Shown: positions 26,470-34,984 of the stretch, piece after piece
How positions within the stretch are numbered: position 1 is the stretch's first letter
Layout of the letters: every line of letters begins with the position of its first letter
Origin: Acidimicrobiales bacterium
GTDB taxonomy: Bacteria; Actinomycetota; Acidimicrobiia; Acidimicrobiales; Aldehydirespiratoraceae
DNA length: 64,000 nucleotides
Reading direction: 5' to 3'
NCBI GenBank assembly: GCA_029263215.1
Contig: JAJCXY010000078.1
Span: 32,185 to 96,184 of the forward strand
Notes under the pieces: generated by a model
What the model saw: only the letters and a program-made list of their open reading frames with translations
Database searches by the model: none
Told to the model about the DNA's origin: nothing
Made by a program: the position numbers and the translations under genes

Positions 26470-27933
26470 GTGTCGAGACCCGTGAAACCTCCGGTGTCCA
26501 ACAGTGCGGAGAGGATGGCGGACGCGCTCGGGGCCACCCAGCCGAGCGGTCGGATCGTACGCGTATTCGGTTCTCACGAATTCTTCCGCCTCTGGGTCGC
26601 CCAGGTCATCTCTGCCACCGGAGATTGGCTGGGCCTGATCGCCATCATCGCGTTGGCGGCCCGCATCAGCGAGGGGTCAGAAGGCACGGCGATAGCGCTC
26701 GTACTCGGGGCCCGCATCGCCCCCGGATTCTTCCTTGCCACCGCGGCCGGGGTGATCGTCGACCGTCTCAACCGCAAGCGCGTGATGCTCGTCTGCGATG
26801 TGGGTCGGGCCCTGGTGTTGTTCTCCCTGCCGTTCGTCGACTCGTTGTTCGGCCTGATCATCGCCTCGTTCGTGCTCGAGTTGTTCACCATGTTGTGGTC
26901 GCCGGCGAAGGAGGCGACGGTCCCCAACCTGGTGCCCACCGAGAAGCTCACCTCAGCCAACTCGCTCAATGTTGCCGCGGCCTACGGGACCTTCCCGGTG
27001 GCGGCTGGCATTGCGGCCTTACTGGCCAAGGTGGCCGAGAGTTTCGCCGACGAAGGTTGGGTCGACACCTGGCGCCTCAACGAAGAAGGGCTGGCGTTCT
27101 ACGTCGACGGCTTCTCCTTCCTGCTCACCGCCCTGATCATCTGGAAGATAGCGATACCCAGTCGTTCGTCGGCGGAGCGAAGGTCGGGTGAGCGAGGGAG
27201 CTTGGATCTCAGCGGCGCGGTTCGTGAGCTACGGGAGGGTTGGGAGTTCATCGCCGTCAATCCGATAGTGCGTTCCGTCAACCTCGGCCTCGCCACCGGT
27301 GTGGTGGGAGGCGGCATGCTGGTGCCGCTCGGGGAGATATTCGTCAACCAGGTGATCTCGGGTGATGCCGCAGATTTCAACCTCATCCTGTTTGCCCTGG
27401 GCACGGGAATGGCCCTGGGTGTGGTGGCGGCATCGGTCCTCCAGAACAAGATCAACCGGGCTCGGGTGTTTCCCTTCGCCCTGGTGACCGCGGGTGCAGC
27501 CCTGATGGTGGCGGGGTCGTCGTCGGTGCTGCTGATCGTGGTGCCGCTCATCGGTGTGGTCGGCTTCGCCGCGGGGCCCATTTACGTGCTCGGCTTCACC
27601 CTGCTGCACGAAAATGTCGACGACGATCTGAGAGGCCGTGTCTTCTCCGCCCTCTTGGTGTTGGTGCGGTTCTGCCTGCTGCTGGCGCTGGCTGTGGCCC
27701 CACTCGTATCTGACCTTCTCGATGGCCTGTCCAACCGCTGGTGGGGTCGCGAGATCGAGATCTCCGGCCTGGCGATAGCGGTGCCCGGGGTGAGGCTCAC
27801 GCTCTGGTTGTCGTCGGTGATAATCATCGGCGCCGGGGTGCTTGCTTTGTGGAGTTTGCGGGCAGGATCAGGTGTGTTCCTGGCTGATCCCTCACCACAG
27901 GACGACGACGAGATGGAGCCTCCCGAACAGTGA
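26470..27933 (+). CDS. MFS transporter (EntS/MFS_3-like)
   Basis: A 487-residue protein with about 12 membrane spans, starting at GTG 26470. A polar leader precedes FRLWVAQVISATGDWLGLIAIIALA, the usual MFS_3 opening. The loop between helices 2 and 3 reads AAGVIVDRLNRKRVML, the MFS A-motif with D-R-x-x-R-K. A cytoplasmic loop of about 40 residues separates the halves. The substrate is unknown; relatives export siderophores or drugs. Its stop overlaps the start of tmk by 4 bases. Confidence 0.85.
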   Translation: MSRPVKPPVSNSAERMADALGATQPSGRIVRVFGSHEFFRLWVAQVISATGDWLGLIAIIALAARISEGSEGTAIALVLGARIAPGFFLATAAGVIVDRLNRKRVMLVCDVGRALVLFSLPFVDSLFGLIIASFVLELFTMLWSPAKEATVPNLVPTEKLTSANSLNVAAAYGTFPVAAGIAALLAKVAESFADEGWVDTWRLNEEGLAFYVDGFSFLLTALIIWKIAIPSRSSAERRSGERGSLDLSGAVRELREGWEFIAVNPIVRSVNLGLATGVVGGGMLVPLGEIFVNQVISGDAADFNLILFALGTGMALGVVAASVLQNKINRARVFPFALVTAGAALMVAGSSSVLLIVVPLIGVVGFAAGPIYVLGFTLLHENVDDDLRGRVFSALLVLVRFCLLLALAVAPLVSDLLDGLSNRWWGREIEISGLAIAVPGVRLTLWLSSVIIIGAGVLALWSLRAGSGVFLADPSPQDDDEMEPPEQ

Positions 27934-28541
27934 CCGGCCGACTAATAGCGTTCGAGGGAGCAGACGCATCAGGCAAGTCCACCCAGGCTCGTCGCCTCGC
28001 CCGACGCCTCGGCGCAACCCTTACGTTCCAGTTCGGGGCCACCGAGATAGGCGGTGCGATCAGGTCCATCCTCCTCGACCCCGCTCACTCTGCTCTCGAT
28101 GATCGGGCCGAAGCCCTGCTCGTGGTGGCCGACAAGGCCCAACACATCGCCGAGATCGTGAGGCCGGCGCTGGCCCGCGGCGAGACGGTGGTGTCGGATC
28201 GCTTCACCGCTTCCTCCCTCGCTTACCAGGGTTATGGACGCGGGCTCGATCTCGAGGTTCTCGATCAGATGATGCGGTTTGCCACCCACGACCTGAGCCC
28301 CGAACTCACGGTGCTGCTCGACGTTGATCTGGAGTTGGCGCGGGCTCGCCTCGGCGACGAGGTCGACCGCATCGAGGGAGCCGGCGGCGATTTCCATCGG
28401 CGGGTCCGACAGGGCTACCTGGCGATGGCGGCGGCCGACCCCGATCGGTGGCTGGTGATCGATGCCGGTGGCACCGTCGACGAGGTGGCGGCCCGAGTGG
28501 ATGCTGCCGTCGATCAGTGGATGGCCGGCGAACACCGATGA
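27930..28541 (+). CDS. tmk: Thymidylate kinase
   Basis: A 203-residue enzyme that phosphorylates dTMP to dTDP. It shows a P-loop near the N-terminus, FEGADASGKSTQARRLA (the family's GxDGxGKT variant), the DR motif SDRFTASSLAYQGYGRGL, and LDVDLELARARL before the LID. All core motifs are present. It overlaps the MFS gene upstream and the DNA polymerase delta' gene downstream by 4 bases each. The tmk-holB pairing is common in bacteria and supports both calls. Confidence 0.95.
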   Translation: MTGRLIAFEGADASGKSTQARRLARRLGATLTFQFGATEIGGAIRSILLDPAHSALDDRAEALLVVADKAQHIAEIVRPALARGETVVSDRFTASSLAYQGYGRGLDLEVLDQMMRFATHDLSPELTVLLDVDLELARARLGDEVDRIEGAGGDFHRRVRQGYLAMAAADPDRWLVIDAGGTVDEVAARVDAAVDQWMAGEHR

Positions 28542-29581
28542 CCTGGGAGTCGGTCATCGGCCAGGACGGCGCCCTCAGGCGACTCACCGCCGCGGTCGAC
28601 GCGCCGGTTCACGCCTATCTCTTTGTGGGCCCCAACGGGGCCGGTAAGCGGCGGGCCGCCAACGTCTTCGCCGGAGAGCTTCTTGCTTCTGCTGACCCCG
28701 ACGGCGCCGAGCGCCACCGGCGCCTTGCCGCCGCCGAACATCATCCCGATGTTCACGTGCTCGACCCGGCGGGCAACTCGCTACGTCGAGATGAGGAGGC
28801 CGAGCCCCTGATCGTCGAAGCCAGTCGGTCCCCGGTGGAGGGCAACCGCAAGGTCTTGGTGGTGAATCGTTTTCACACCGCCACCCCCGCGGCGGCCGCT
28901 TCGCTGCTCAAGACGATCGAAGAACCCGCGGCCACCACCATCTTCGTGTTGCTGGCCGAGGATGTCCCTCCCGAACACGTCACCATCGAGAGTCGGTGCA
29001 CACGGGTCGATTTCTCACCTGTCCCCACCGAGGCGATCGAGGCTGCGCTGGTGGCGGAGGGCCTCGCCGACGCCACCCAGGCGGGGGTGGTTGCCGCCGC
29101 GTCGGGCGGAAGCATGGAACGGGCCCGGGTATTGGTGCGAGATGATCATCTCGTCGCCCGCCGTGAAGCGTGGTGGTCGATCCCCGATCGTCTCGACGGC
29201 ACCGGATCGGAGGTCGCGGTGATGGTGGAGGAGGTCCGTTCGCTGATCGATGATGCCGGTGCGGCCAAGGCGGAGGTCCATGCAGGCGAAGGCGAAGCCC
29301 TCGATGAGCGCGAGGAACGGCTCGGCACCCGCGGCTCGGGTCGTCGCGACATGGAGGCTCGCCACCGACGCGAACTTCGCCAGTTCCGCACCGAGGAGTT
29401 GAGGTTCGGACTGGCCACGCTCGCCGGTCGTTACCGAGAGGTGATCGTGGCGGGCGATGATCGGCCGGGTGTGCTCGACGCGAGCAGCCGAATCCGTGAC
29501 GCGTCTGAGGCTCTCAACCGCAATCCCAACGAAGCCCTCCTGCTTCAGGCCCTGCTGTTGAAGCTGCCCGCCCTTCACTGA
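28538..29581 (+). CDS. holB: DNA polymerase III subunit delta' (clamp loader)
   Basis: A 347-residue AAA+ protein of the clamp loader. It shows VIGQDGALRRLTAAV, the P-loop-like FVGPNGAGKRRAA, and LLKTIEEPAATTIFVLLAE with the SRC motif in IESRCTRVDF. The Walker A lacks the usual KT/KS pair (GKRR), consistent with delta' not hydrolysing ATP. The C-terminal part (about 200-347) is helical and charged. The ATG at 28538 overlaps the tmk stop. Confidence 0.9.
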   Translation: MTWESVIGQDGALRRLTAAVDAPVHAYLFVGPNGAGKRRAANVFAGELLASADPDGAERHRRLAAAEHHPDVHVLDPAGNSLRRDEEAEPLIVEASRSPVEGNRKVLVVNRFHTATPAAAASLLKTIEEPAATTIFVLLAEDVPPEHVTIESRCTRVDFSPVPTEAIEAALVAEGLADATQAGVVAAASGGSMERARVLVRDDHLVARREAWWSIPDRLDGTGSEVAVMVEEVRSLIDDAGAAKAEVHAGEGEALDEREERLGTRGSGRRDMEARHRRELRQFRTEELRFGLATLAGRYREVIVAGDDRPGVLDASSRIRDASEALNRNPNEALLLQALLLKLPALH

Positions 29582-29674
29582 GCGATGGGGGAGGGCCGGA
29601 GGCGTCGGCGGGGAGGAACCGCATACCTCGTTTGGTACCTTCTGTTGTCTGTCGCATTGGGCGACATGAGTCTC

Positions 29675-29747
29675 GCCCGAGTAGCTCAGTTGGTAGAGCG
29701 ACGCTCTCGTAAAGCGTAGGTCAGGAGTTCAATTCTCCTCTCGGGCT
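29675..29747 (+). tRNA. tRNA-Thr (anticodon CGT)
   Basis: A 73-base cloverleaf with acceptor stem GCCCGAG/CTCGGGC and discriminator T. The D arm is GCTC...GAGC with TTGGTAGA in the loop. The anticodon stem ACGCT/AGCGT encloses CTCGTAA (anticodon CGT, reading ACG). The T arm is AGGAG/CTCCT around TTCAATT. No CCA is encoded. It lies between holB and the sigma factor gene. Confidence 0.95.
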
Positions 29748-29803
29748 CAGCGGTTCCGATGGTCGGAGCCAGGTGTGTAAGCGATGTTCCTCCTGGAGGT
29801 CAG

Positions 29804-30409
29804 GTGGCCGATCCGGCGACTTTTGCAGATGAAGCAATGCCGCTCATGTCGTCGCTCTACTCCGCCGCGCTGCGCATGACCCGGAATCCGGCCGATGCCG
29901 AGGATCTCGTCCAGGAGACCTATCTCAAGGCCTACCGGGCCTATGAGCGGTTCGAGGCCGGCACCAACCTGAAGGCGTGGATGTATCGCATCCTCACCAA
30001 CAGCTACATCAACGACTACCGCAAGAAGCAGCGTCGCCCCGATGAGTCCGATATCGAAGATGTCGAGGACCTCTACCTCTATCGCCGTATCGGGGGCTTG
30101 GCGGGCGCCACCCTCGGTCGGAGTGCCGAGGACGAGCTTATGGATCTCTTCGGGGAGGCCGAGGTGAAGGAGGCGCTAGAGGAGCTGGCCGAGCACTACC
30201 GACTGCCCGTACTCCTTGCCGATGTCGAGGGTTTTGCCTACAAGGAGATCGCCGAAATTCTCGACGTTCCGATCGGAACGGTGATGAGTCGCCTGCATCG
30301 GGGAAGAAAGCAGCTCCAGAAGTTGTTGTACGGATTTGCCGAAGCCCACCGGCTGCTCCCCGACTCCGAACGAGCCGTCGTGGGCGCCGACTCTAATGAT
30401 GAGGTCTGA
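29804..30409 (+). CDS. ECF sigma factor of the SigH/SigR group
   Basis: A 201-residue sigma factor from the GTG at 29804 (GGAGG at 29795-29799). Region 2 reads [33 protein letters not shown], then [24 protein letters not shown]. Region 4 reads [34 protein letters not shown]. The [14 protein letters not shown] stretch is characteristic of the SigR/SigH thiol-stress group. An in-frame ATG at 29759 is less likely because it sits 12 bases from the tRNA. It is followed after 16 bases by a zinc anti-sigma gene, the usual SigR-RsrA order. Confidence 0.92.
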   Translation: MADPATFADEAMPLMSSLYSAALRMTRNPADAEDLVQETYLKAYRAYERFEAGTNLKAWMYRILTNSYINDYRKKQRRPDESDIEDVEDLYLYRRIGGLAGATLGRSAEDELMDLFGEAEVKEALEELAEHYRLPVLLADVEGFAYKEIAEILDVPIGTVMSRLHRGRKQLQKLLYGFAEAHRLLPDSERAVVGADSNDEV

Positions 30410-30425
30410 GCATGAGGTCTGAGAA

Positions 30426-30710
30426 GTGACATCCGACCAGCCAGATCCGTGCGCCGACGGCGGTGGAGGCGATTGCACCGCTGCGCTCGAAGCGCTCTAC
30501 ATCTATCTCGATGGCCAGCTCACCATCGAACGACGCACAACGATCAAGACCCACATCGACCTCTGCTCGCCCTGTTTCGATGCGTTCTCGTTCGAGACCG
30601 AGCTTCGCCAGGTCGTCTCGCGCCGATGCACCGATGAGGTTCCCGAGGCCCTGAAGGCCCGGATCGCCGATGCCATTCGGGGTGAGCTGGGCGGCGGTCC
30701 CATCGGCTGA
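30426..30710 (+). CDS. Zinc anti-sigma factor (RsrA/ZAS family)
   Basis: A 94-residue protein that starts with GTG 30426. The ZAS motif H-x3-C-x2-C is visible as His43, Cys47 and Cys50 in HIDLCSPC, and Cys17 in GGDCTAALEALYIYLDG could be the fourth ligand or redox partner. In RsrA-type proteins, oxidation of these cysteines releases zinc and frees the sigma factor. It lies directly downstream of its likely target sigma, probably in one transcript. Confidence 0.9.
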   Translation: MTSDQPDPCADGGGGDCTAALEALYIYLDGQLTIERRTTIKTHIDLCSPCFDAFSFETELRQVVSRRCTDEVPEALKARIADAIRGELGGGPIG

Positions 30711-30802
30711 GGCACTTTCGCGGCCCGGGCTGATTGAGTTTCGAATCTGACACTTGGGCTGCGCACGGAACTAATTGGGCGCCTCACGCCGTTCTCTATG
30801 GC

Positions 30803-30985
30803 ATGAGGGTCCAGGGCGAACGCTTCACCAGCATCGAGAGGCACACCCCGCTGTCGTCAATGGGTCGGGTGTGCGGTGAGTCGGGTTGCGAGACCCGATT
30901 GTCGGTCTACAACGATCAGGATTTCTGCAGCCTCCACGCGCCCATGGTGGTGCCGAGGATGCGGGGCAAGGTCCTGAACGATTAG
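30803..30985 (+). CDS. Small zinc-ribbon-like protein (C-x4-C ... TRLSxYN ... C-x2-H)
   Basis: A 60-residue protein from ATG 30803. The core is CGESGCETRLSVYNDQDFC with Cys24, Cys29, Cys42 and His45, a C-x4-C-x12-C-x2-H arrangement around TRLSxYN. I recognise this pattern from many small actinobacterial proteins of unknown function; it probably binds zinc. It lies just after the SigH/RsrA-type pair, but with its own 92-base gap, so shared control with the thiol-stress module is only a suggestion. Confidence 0.65.
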   Translation: MRVQGERFTSIERHTPLSSMGRVCGESGCETRLSVYNDQDFCSLHAPMVVPRMRGKVLND

Positions 30986-30993
30986 GGCCGCGC

Positions 30994-31527
30994 TCAGTCG
31001 AGGCTGAGGCGGCCTGTTCGGCTCGCGCCATCGTCGGTGATGTAGTCGACCCTCAGCTTGAGGCTGTTGATATCGGTGGGAGGATCCGAGCAATCGCGGA
31101 GCCTGTACGCGATTTGGGCCGCGCTCTCGTCGGTGAGCGCCGAAACCGTTAGGTCGAATTGCTCGTCGAACCCGAACGATGGATGACGGGGTACCACCTC
31201 GAAGCTGTGGATCTCGACTGCTTCGTCGGTCAAGTTCTTGAACCTGAATTCAAGATTCCACGTACAACCGTTGCCATCGCTGTCGACAAGCACGCTGAGC
31301 TTCGTGGAGCCGTCCACGATAGTGAGATCGGACCGCTCGTCGAAGAGATCCACGACGCGGCTACCCACGAATACCAGTCCGAGTACCAGAGCGACGATCC
31401 CGACAATCAGCGCAGCGAACTCCACCTTGGTGGCCGGATTGGCTCCCTGTTTCGGATCCACCCACCTGGGCGACGATCGCTCGCGGAGAGGTCGGACGTC
31501 GTCTGCCTCCCGCTCAGAATCTTCCAT
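30994..31527 (-). CDS. Membrane-anchored hypothetical protein
   Basis: A 177-residue protein. The first 33 residues are acidic and polar, followed by one membrane span (about 34-58, VEFAALIVGIVALVLGLVFVGS) and an extracytoplasmic beta-rich domain of about 115 residues with two cysteines (GNGCTWNLEF and RDCSD) that could form a disulphide. No family recognised. It is convergent with the 60-residue gene. Confidence 0.65.
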   Translation of the reverse strand: MEDSEREADDVRPLRERSSPRWVDPKQGANPATKVEFAALIVGIVALVLGLVFVGSRVVDLFDERSDLTIVDGSTKLSVLVDSDGNGCTWNLEFRFKNLTDEAVEIHSFEVVPRHPSFGFDEQFDLTVSALTDESAAQIAYRLRDCSDPPTDINSLKLRVDYITDDGASRTGRLSLD

Positions 31528-31610
31528 ACTCGAAGTATCTCATGGCGTTCGAGGGCCGTCTGAGCCCACTGGGTGCGGACAAGGGCCCGAGGCGTTCTAC
31601 ACTCTGCGCC

Positions 31611-31742
31611 ATGAGTCAACTTGCTGTCGTATGGCACTTCTGGATTGCGCCGGTTCTCGCCATCGCCTGCATCGCGGCGATCGTGTTCACCGTCGTCGGG
31701 TATCTGGGCCAGGTCACCTACAAGCGCTATCCGCGCGACTGA
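31611..31742 (+). CDS. Small single-span membrane protein
   Basis: A 43-residue protein from ATG 31611. A short polar start is followed by a hydrophobic helix (FWIAPVLAIACIAAIVFTVVGYLG) and a basic end QVTYKRYPRD. It ends one base before the start of the metalloprotease-like gene, so the two are probably cotranscribed. No family recognised. The charge distribution supports a real membrane peptide. Confidence 0.55.
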   Translation: MSQLAVVWHFWIAPVLAIACIAAIVFTVVGYLGQVTYKRYPRD

Positions 31743-31743
31743 T

Positions 31744-32811
31744 ATGACCGAGGCGGTCGACTGGGAGGTCGCCCGGAAGGTTGCGGGCAAGGTCTCGGGC
31801 AAGGAGCCCTACCGCGCCGCGCGTTACCGCGACGGGTTGGAAGAGGATTTCGATCGCTACACCGCCCAGGCGGAAGACCTCGTGGCGGAGTGCACGGGTT
31901 TGCGTTCGCTCGACGGCAACGCCCGGGGCCGGGTCACCGGTAGGGAGGGTTGGGTCGACGCCAACCTTGCGTCCTTCCAACGCCTGCTCCGACCCATCAC
32001 CGACAAGTTGGCCGACAAGATGGATGGCAAGGCGGGCCAGCTCGGTCCGAAGGTGGCGGGAGCCGAGCTCGGCGCCATGCTCGGGTGGATGTCCACCCGC
32101 GTGCTGGGCCAGTACGACCTGCTCGTGATCGAGGACGAGAATCCCGACGAGCAGGACATCGTTTACTACGTCGCCCCCAACGTGCTGGCGCTGGAGAAAC
32201 GTTATGCGTTTCCTCCTCAGGAGTTCCGGCTCTGGCTGGCGCTGCATGAGGTGACCCACCGGGCCCAGTTCACCGGGGTGCCTTGGATGCGTGAGCACTT
32301 CCTGGGCCTGGTCGAGTCCACGATGGACAGCGTCGACCCCGACCCAAAGAGGTTCCTGGCGGCCGCCCAACGCCTGCTCGAGACGCGTCGTCGCGGCGAA
32401 GATCCAATGGATCAGGGCGGCATCATGGCGTTGTTCGCATCAGACGAACAGCTCGCGGTGATCAACGAGGTCGCAGGCCTGATGAGCCTCCTGGAGGGCC
32501 ACGGCGACGTCACGATGGACCGCGCCGGGCAGGGGCTCGTGCCGTCGGCCGAACGGTTTGCGCGGGTGCTGCGCCATCGTCGCCAGAACGCGAGTGGCTT
32601 CACGAAGGTCTTCCAGCGCCTCGCCGGCCTCGAAGCCAAGATGAAGCAGTACGCCGAGGGCGAGTCGTTCATCGCGGCGGTGGAATCTCACGGTGGGGCC
32701 GACCTGCTTGATCGGGCATGGGCGGAGCCGGCCAACGTTCCGTCCATCGACGAGATCCGTGATCCCGGCCTGTGGATCGCCCGGGTCGGATCGCCGGAGT
32801 TCGCGGCCTGA
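31744..32811 (+). CDS. Zinc-dependent metalloprotease-like protein (DUF2342 family)
   Basis: A 355-residue protein from ATG 31744. The HExxH-type motif is LHEVTHRAQF, with a downstream candidate zinc ligand Glu in NEVAGLMSLLEGHGDV. The C-terminal QYAEGESFI and IRDPGLWIARV are typical of the actinobacterial family often named coenzyme F420 biosynthesis-associated protein or zinc-dependent metalloprotease. The biochemical role is not established to my knowledge. It lies just upstream of tilS-hpt, the arrangement I expect for this family in actinobacteria. Confidence 0.85.
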   Translation: MTEAVDWEVARKVAGKVSGKEPYRAARYRDGLEEDFDRYTAQAEDLVAECTGLRSLDGNARGRVTGREGWVDANLASFQRLLRPITDKLADKMDGKAGQLGPKVAGAELGAMLGWMSTRVLGQYDLLVIEDENPDEQDIVYYVAPNVLALEKRYAFPPQEFRLWLALHEVTHRAQFTGVPWMREHFLGLVESTMDSVDPDPKRFLAAAQRLLETRRRGEDPMDQGGIMALFASDEQLAVINEVAGLMSLLEGHGDVTMDRAGQGLVPSAERFARVLRHRRQNASGFTKVFQRLAGLEAKMKQYAEGESFIAAVESHGGADLLDRAWAEPANVPSIDEIRDPGLWIARVGSPEFAA

Positions 32812-32817
32812 GCCTCG

Positions 32818-33690
32818 GTGGACATCACCGAGCTGCTCGATCGGTGCACCTTCCCCTCTACCGGGGAACCCCTTGCGCTGGGCGTCAGCGGGGGTGCCGA
32901 CAGTGTGGCGATGGCCCTCCTCGCCCGCGCCGCGGGCAGAGACGTCGTGATCTGGCACATCGATCATGGCCTCAGGCCCTCCTCGGCCGAGGACGCTGCG
33001 ATGGTGGCCACTTTCGCTTCGGATCTCGGTTTGGGGTTCGAGCTGAGAGGGGTGGATCTGGAGGCGGGAGCCGATCTCGAGGCGCGGGCCCGGGAGGCCC
33101 GCTACACAGCCTTGCCCGACGATGTGTGTGTCGCTCACACCGCCGACGATCGGGCCGAGACGGTCTTGATGAACATGCTCCGAGGGGCGGGCCTGGCGGG
33201 AGTGGCCGCACCCTTCCACCGGGTGAACAGGCCCCTCATCCGCCTGCGGCGATCCGAGACCCACGCCCTCTGTGAGGCCGAGGGGATCTGCCCGGTGGAG
33301 GACGAACACAATCATGATCCCTCGTTCACGCGGGTGGCGGTGAGACAGCGACTCATCCCGGAGATCACCGAACTCGTCGGGCGCGACCCCGTTCCCCTCC
33401 TCACCCGTCATGCTGATCTCGTAGCTGATGCGCTCGAGGTGGTGCGGACGGCAGCCGCGGTGATCGACCCCACCGATGTCGCCGCGCTTCGTGCCGCGCC
33501 CCGTGCCGTCGGCACCGAGGCGCTGAGGGGGTGGCTGCAGGCCCAGACCGGCGCAGACCATCCGGTTGATGCGGCTTCGATCGAACGTGTGCTGGCGGTG
33601 GTCGACGGCCGTCATGTGGCCACCGAGGTGACGGGGGGCCATCGGGTGGCACGAACGGCGGGGACACTCAGGGTCGAGCGGAGGAAGTGA
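32818..33690 (+). CDS. tilS: tRNA(Ile)-lysidine synthase
   Basis: A 290-residue enzyme that attaches lysine to C34 of tRNA-Ile(CAU) so that it reads AUA. It starts with GTG 32818. The ATP-pyrophosphatase motif LGVSGGADSVAMALLA lies near residue 24, followed by IDHGLRPSS and HTADDRAETVLMNMLRGAGLAG. It has the short actinobacterial form and lacks most of the C-terminal tRNA-binding domain of E. coli TilS. It is followed 40 bases later by hpt, the conserved tilS-hpt order. Confidence 0.93.
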   Translation: MDITELLDRCTFPSTGEPLALGVSGGADSVAMALLARAAGRDVVIWHIDHGLRPSSAEDAAMVATFASDLGLGFELRGVDLEAGADLEARAREARYTALPDDVCVAHTADDRAETVLMNMLRGAGLAGVAAPFHRVNRPLIRLRRSETHALCEAEGICPVEDEHNHDPSFTRVAVRQRLIPEITELVGRDPVPLLTRHADLVADALEVVRTAAAVIDPTDVAALRAAPRAVGTEALRGWLQAQTGADHPVDAASIERVLAVVDGRHVATEVTGGHRVARTAGTLRVERRK

Positions 33691-33730
33691 CCGGCCGAAC
33701 ATCGCAGCTCTGACCTGTAGGGTCTGAAAG

Positions 33731-34264
33731 ATGCACGCAGCACCCCAGGGATCCATCGGGAGGGTCGTAATAGCGGCCGATGATCTGGCCGCGCGGGTCA
33801 GCGAACTCGGAGCCAGGATCACCACCGACTACCGCGGCCGCAGTCCTTTGCTGGTGGGAGTGCTCAAGGGCGCCTTCGTGTTCATGAGCGACCTCGGCCG
33901 CGCTATCGACCTTCCGGTCGAACTTGATTTCATGGCCGTCTCCTCCTACGGCGAGTCCACCAAGTCGAGCGGCGTGGTGCGCATCGTCAAGGATCTCGAG
34001 ACCGACATCAAGGGTCGCGATGTGATCCTGGTGGAAGACATCGTCGACTCCGGACTCACCCTGCGCTATCTGAGGTCTCTTCTCGGCGACCGCAACCCGG
34101 CCAGCCTCGAGGTGTGCGCCCTGCTCGTGAGGGAGGGTGCCAACACCGGCGACGTCAAGTATTTCGGGTTCCCGATCCCGCCCGATTTCGTAGTCGGCTA
34201 TGGCCTCGACGTGGCCGAGCACTATCGAGAGCTCGATTCGATTCGGGTATTCGAGCCCGAGTAG
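33731..34264 (+). CDS. hpt: Hypoxanthine phosphoribosyltransferase
   Basis: A 177-residue type I phosphoribosyltransferase that salvages hypoxanthine and guanine with PRPP. The PRPP motif is DVILVEDIVDSGLTLRYL. The catalytic loop region reads SSYGESTKSSGVVRIVKDL, and the base-binding end is PDFVVGYGLDVAEHYRELDSI. Length and motifs are standard. It lies next to tilS, as in many bacteria. Confidence 0.95.
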   Translation: MHAAPQGSIGRVVIAADDLAARVSELGARITTDYRGRSPLLVGVLKGAFVFMSDLGRAIDLPVELDFMAVSSYGESTKSSGVVRIVKDLETDIKGRDVILVEDIVDSGLTLRYLRSLLGDRNPASLEVCALLVREGANTGDVKYFGFPIPPDFVVGYGLDVAEHYRELDSIRVFEPE

Positions 34265-34372
34265 CGGCGAGAGAGCGGTCGCGATGCCAATTCTGAAGGT
34301 TCAATTGGGCGCCGACGTGGTACGAGGCCATGGTGCGCGAGCTACGGTCCACGCCGTGCGAATCGTGCAGAC

Positions 34373-34984
34373 ATGAGAGGCAAATGGGCCCAGGGCATCG
34401 AGCCCCGACACTTCACGTGGATCGTGAAGGATCGGGTTGCGGTATGCGAACGCCCCGGCGGTTATGGAGCCAACCACCGCAAGGTGAGGCGACAGGAGGA
34501 GATCATCTGGCTGCGCCAGCAAGAGTTCGACTTCGTGGTGTCGTTGTGTGGCTCCACCCAGAACCTGCACAACTACGAGGCCATGGCCTTGCCGTTTCAC
34601 CATGTGCCCTTCAACGGCCCTGCGGCCGGTCCTCTCGGGCTCACCCGGGCCATGGCGGCGATCCGAGACCATGTGGCCGCGGGTGAGCGCATCGTCGTGC
34701 ACCGTGAGGAGCTCGGCGAGCGCCTCACGGGCCTGGTGGCCGCATACCTGTTGTGGATGGGCATGGTCGCCGACGGCCCTCAGGCAATAAGTATCACCGA
34801 GCAGTTGTTCGAACGTGAGCTCGGCCAGCTCGCACGCGAGCTGGTGGCCATGGTCGAAAGGTGCGACCCTTCCGCCGATGTGAAGGTCGGAGCATTCGTC
34901 GATGATCCGATCGAACTCGATGATGAAGAGCACACCGATGATGACCTCGACGGTGATGGGGCCGAACCAGCCGAAACGACGTGA
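34373..34984 (+). CDS. Dual-specificity-phosphatase-like protein with the catalytic Cys replaced by Arg
   Basis: A 203-residue protein. The N-terminal half resembles a tyrosine/dual-specificity phosphatase fold (FVVSLCGSTQNLHNYEAMALPFHHVPF). The signature loop reads IVVHREELGERLTGLVAAYLLWMG. Against H-C-x5-R-[ST]-G, His110 and Arg117 are kept at the correct spacing, but the nucleophile Cys is Arg111, and Leu precedes the Thr-Gly. It is therefore predicted to be catalytically dead. The last 30 residues are very acidic (DDEEHTDDDLDGDG). Its TGA overlaps the start of the DUF2520-type gene, which suggests linkage to the panC unit. The family call is my own reading of the motif. Confidence 0.65.
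   Translation: MRGKWAQGIEPRHFTWIVKDRVAVCERPGGYGANHRKVRRQEEIIWLRQQEFDFVVSLCGSTQNLHNYEAMALPFHHVPFNGPAAGPLGLTRAMAAIRDHVAAGERIVVHREELGERLTGLVAAYLLWMGMVADGPQAISITEQLFERELGQLARELVAMVERCDPSADVKVGAFVDDPIELDDEEHTDDDLDGDGAEPAETT

Noticed and set aside
26184..26537. A minus-strand gene across the end of topA
   Set aside because: The hydrophobic Phe/Ala-rich translation is the antisense of the lysine-rich TopA tail (AAG codons read as CTT) and is an artefact.
29582..29674. SigR-type promoter (GGAAT-N18-GTT) controlling the sigma/anti-sigma pair
   Set aside because: GGAAC is present near 29617, but the expected GTT is not at the right spacing; not supported.
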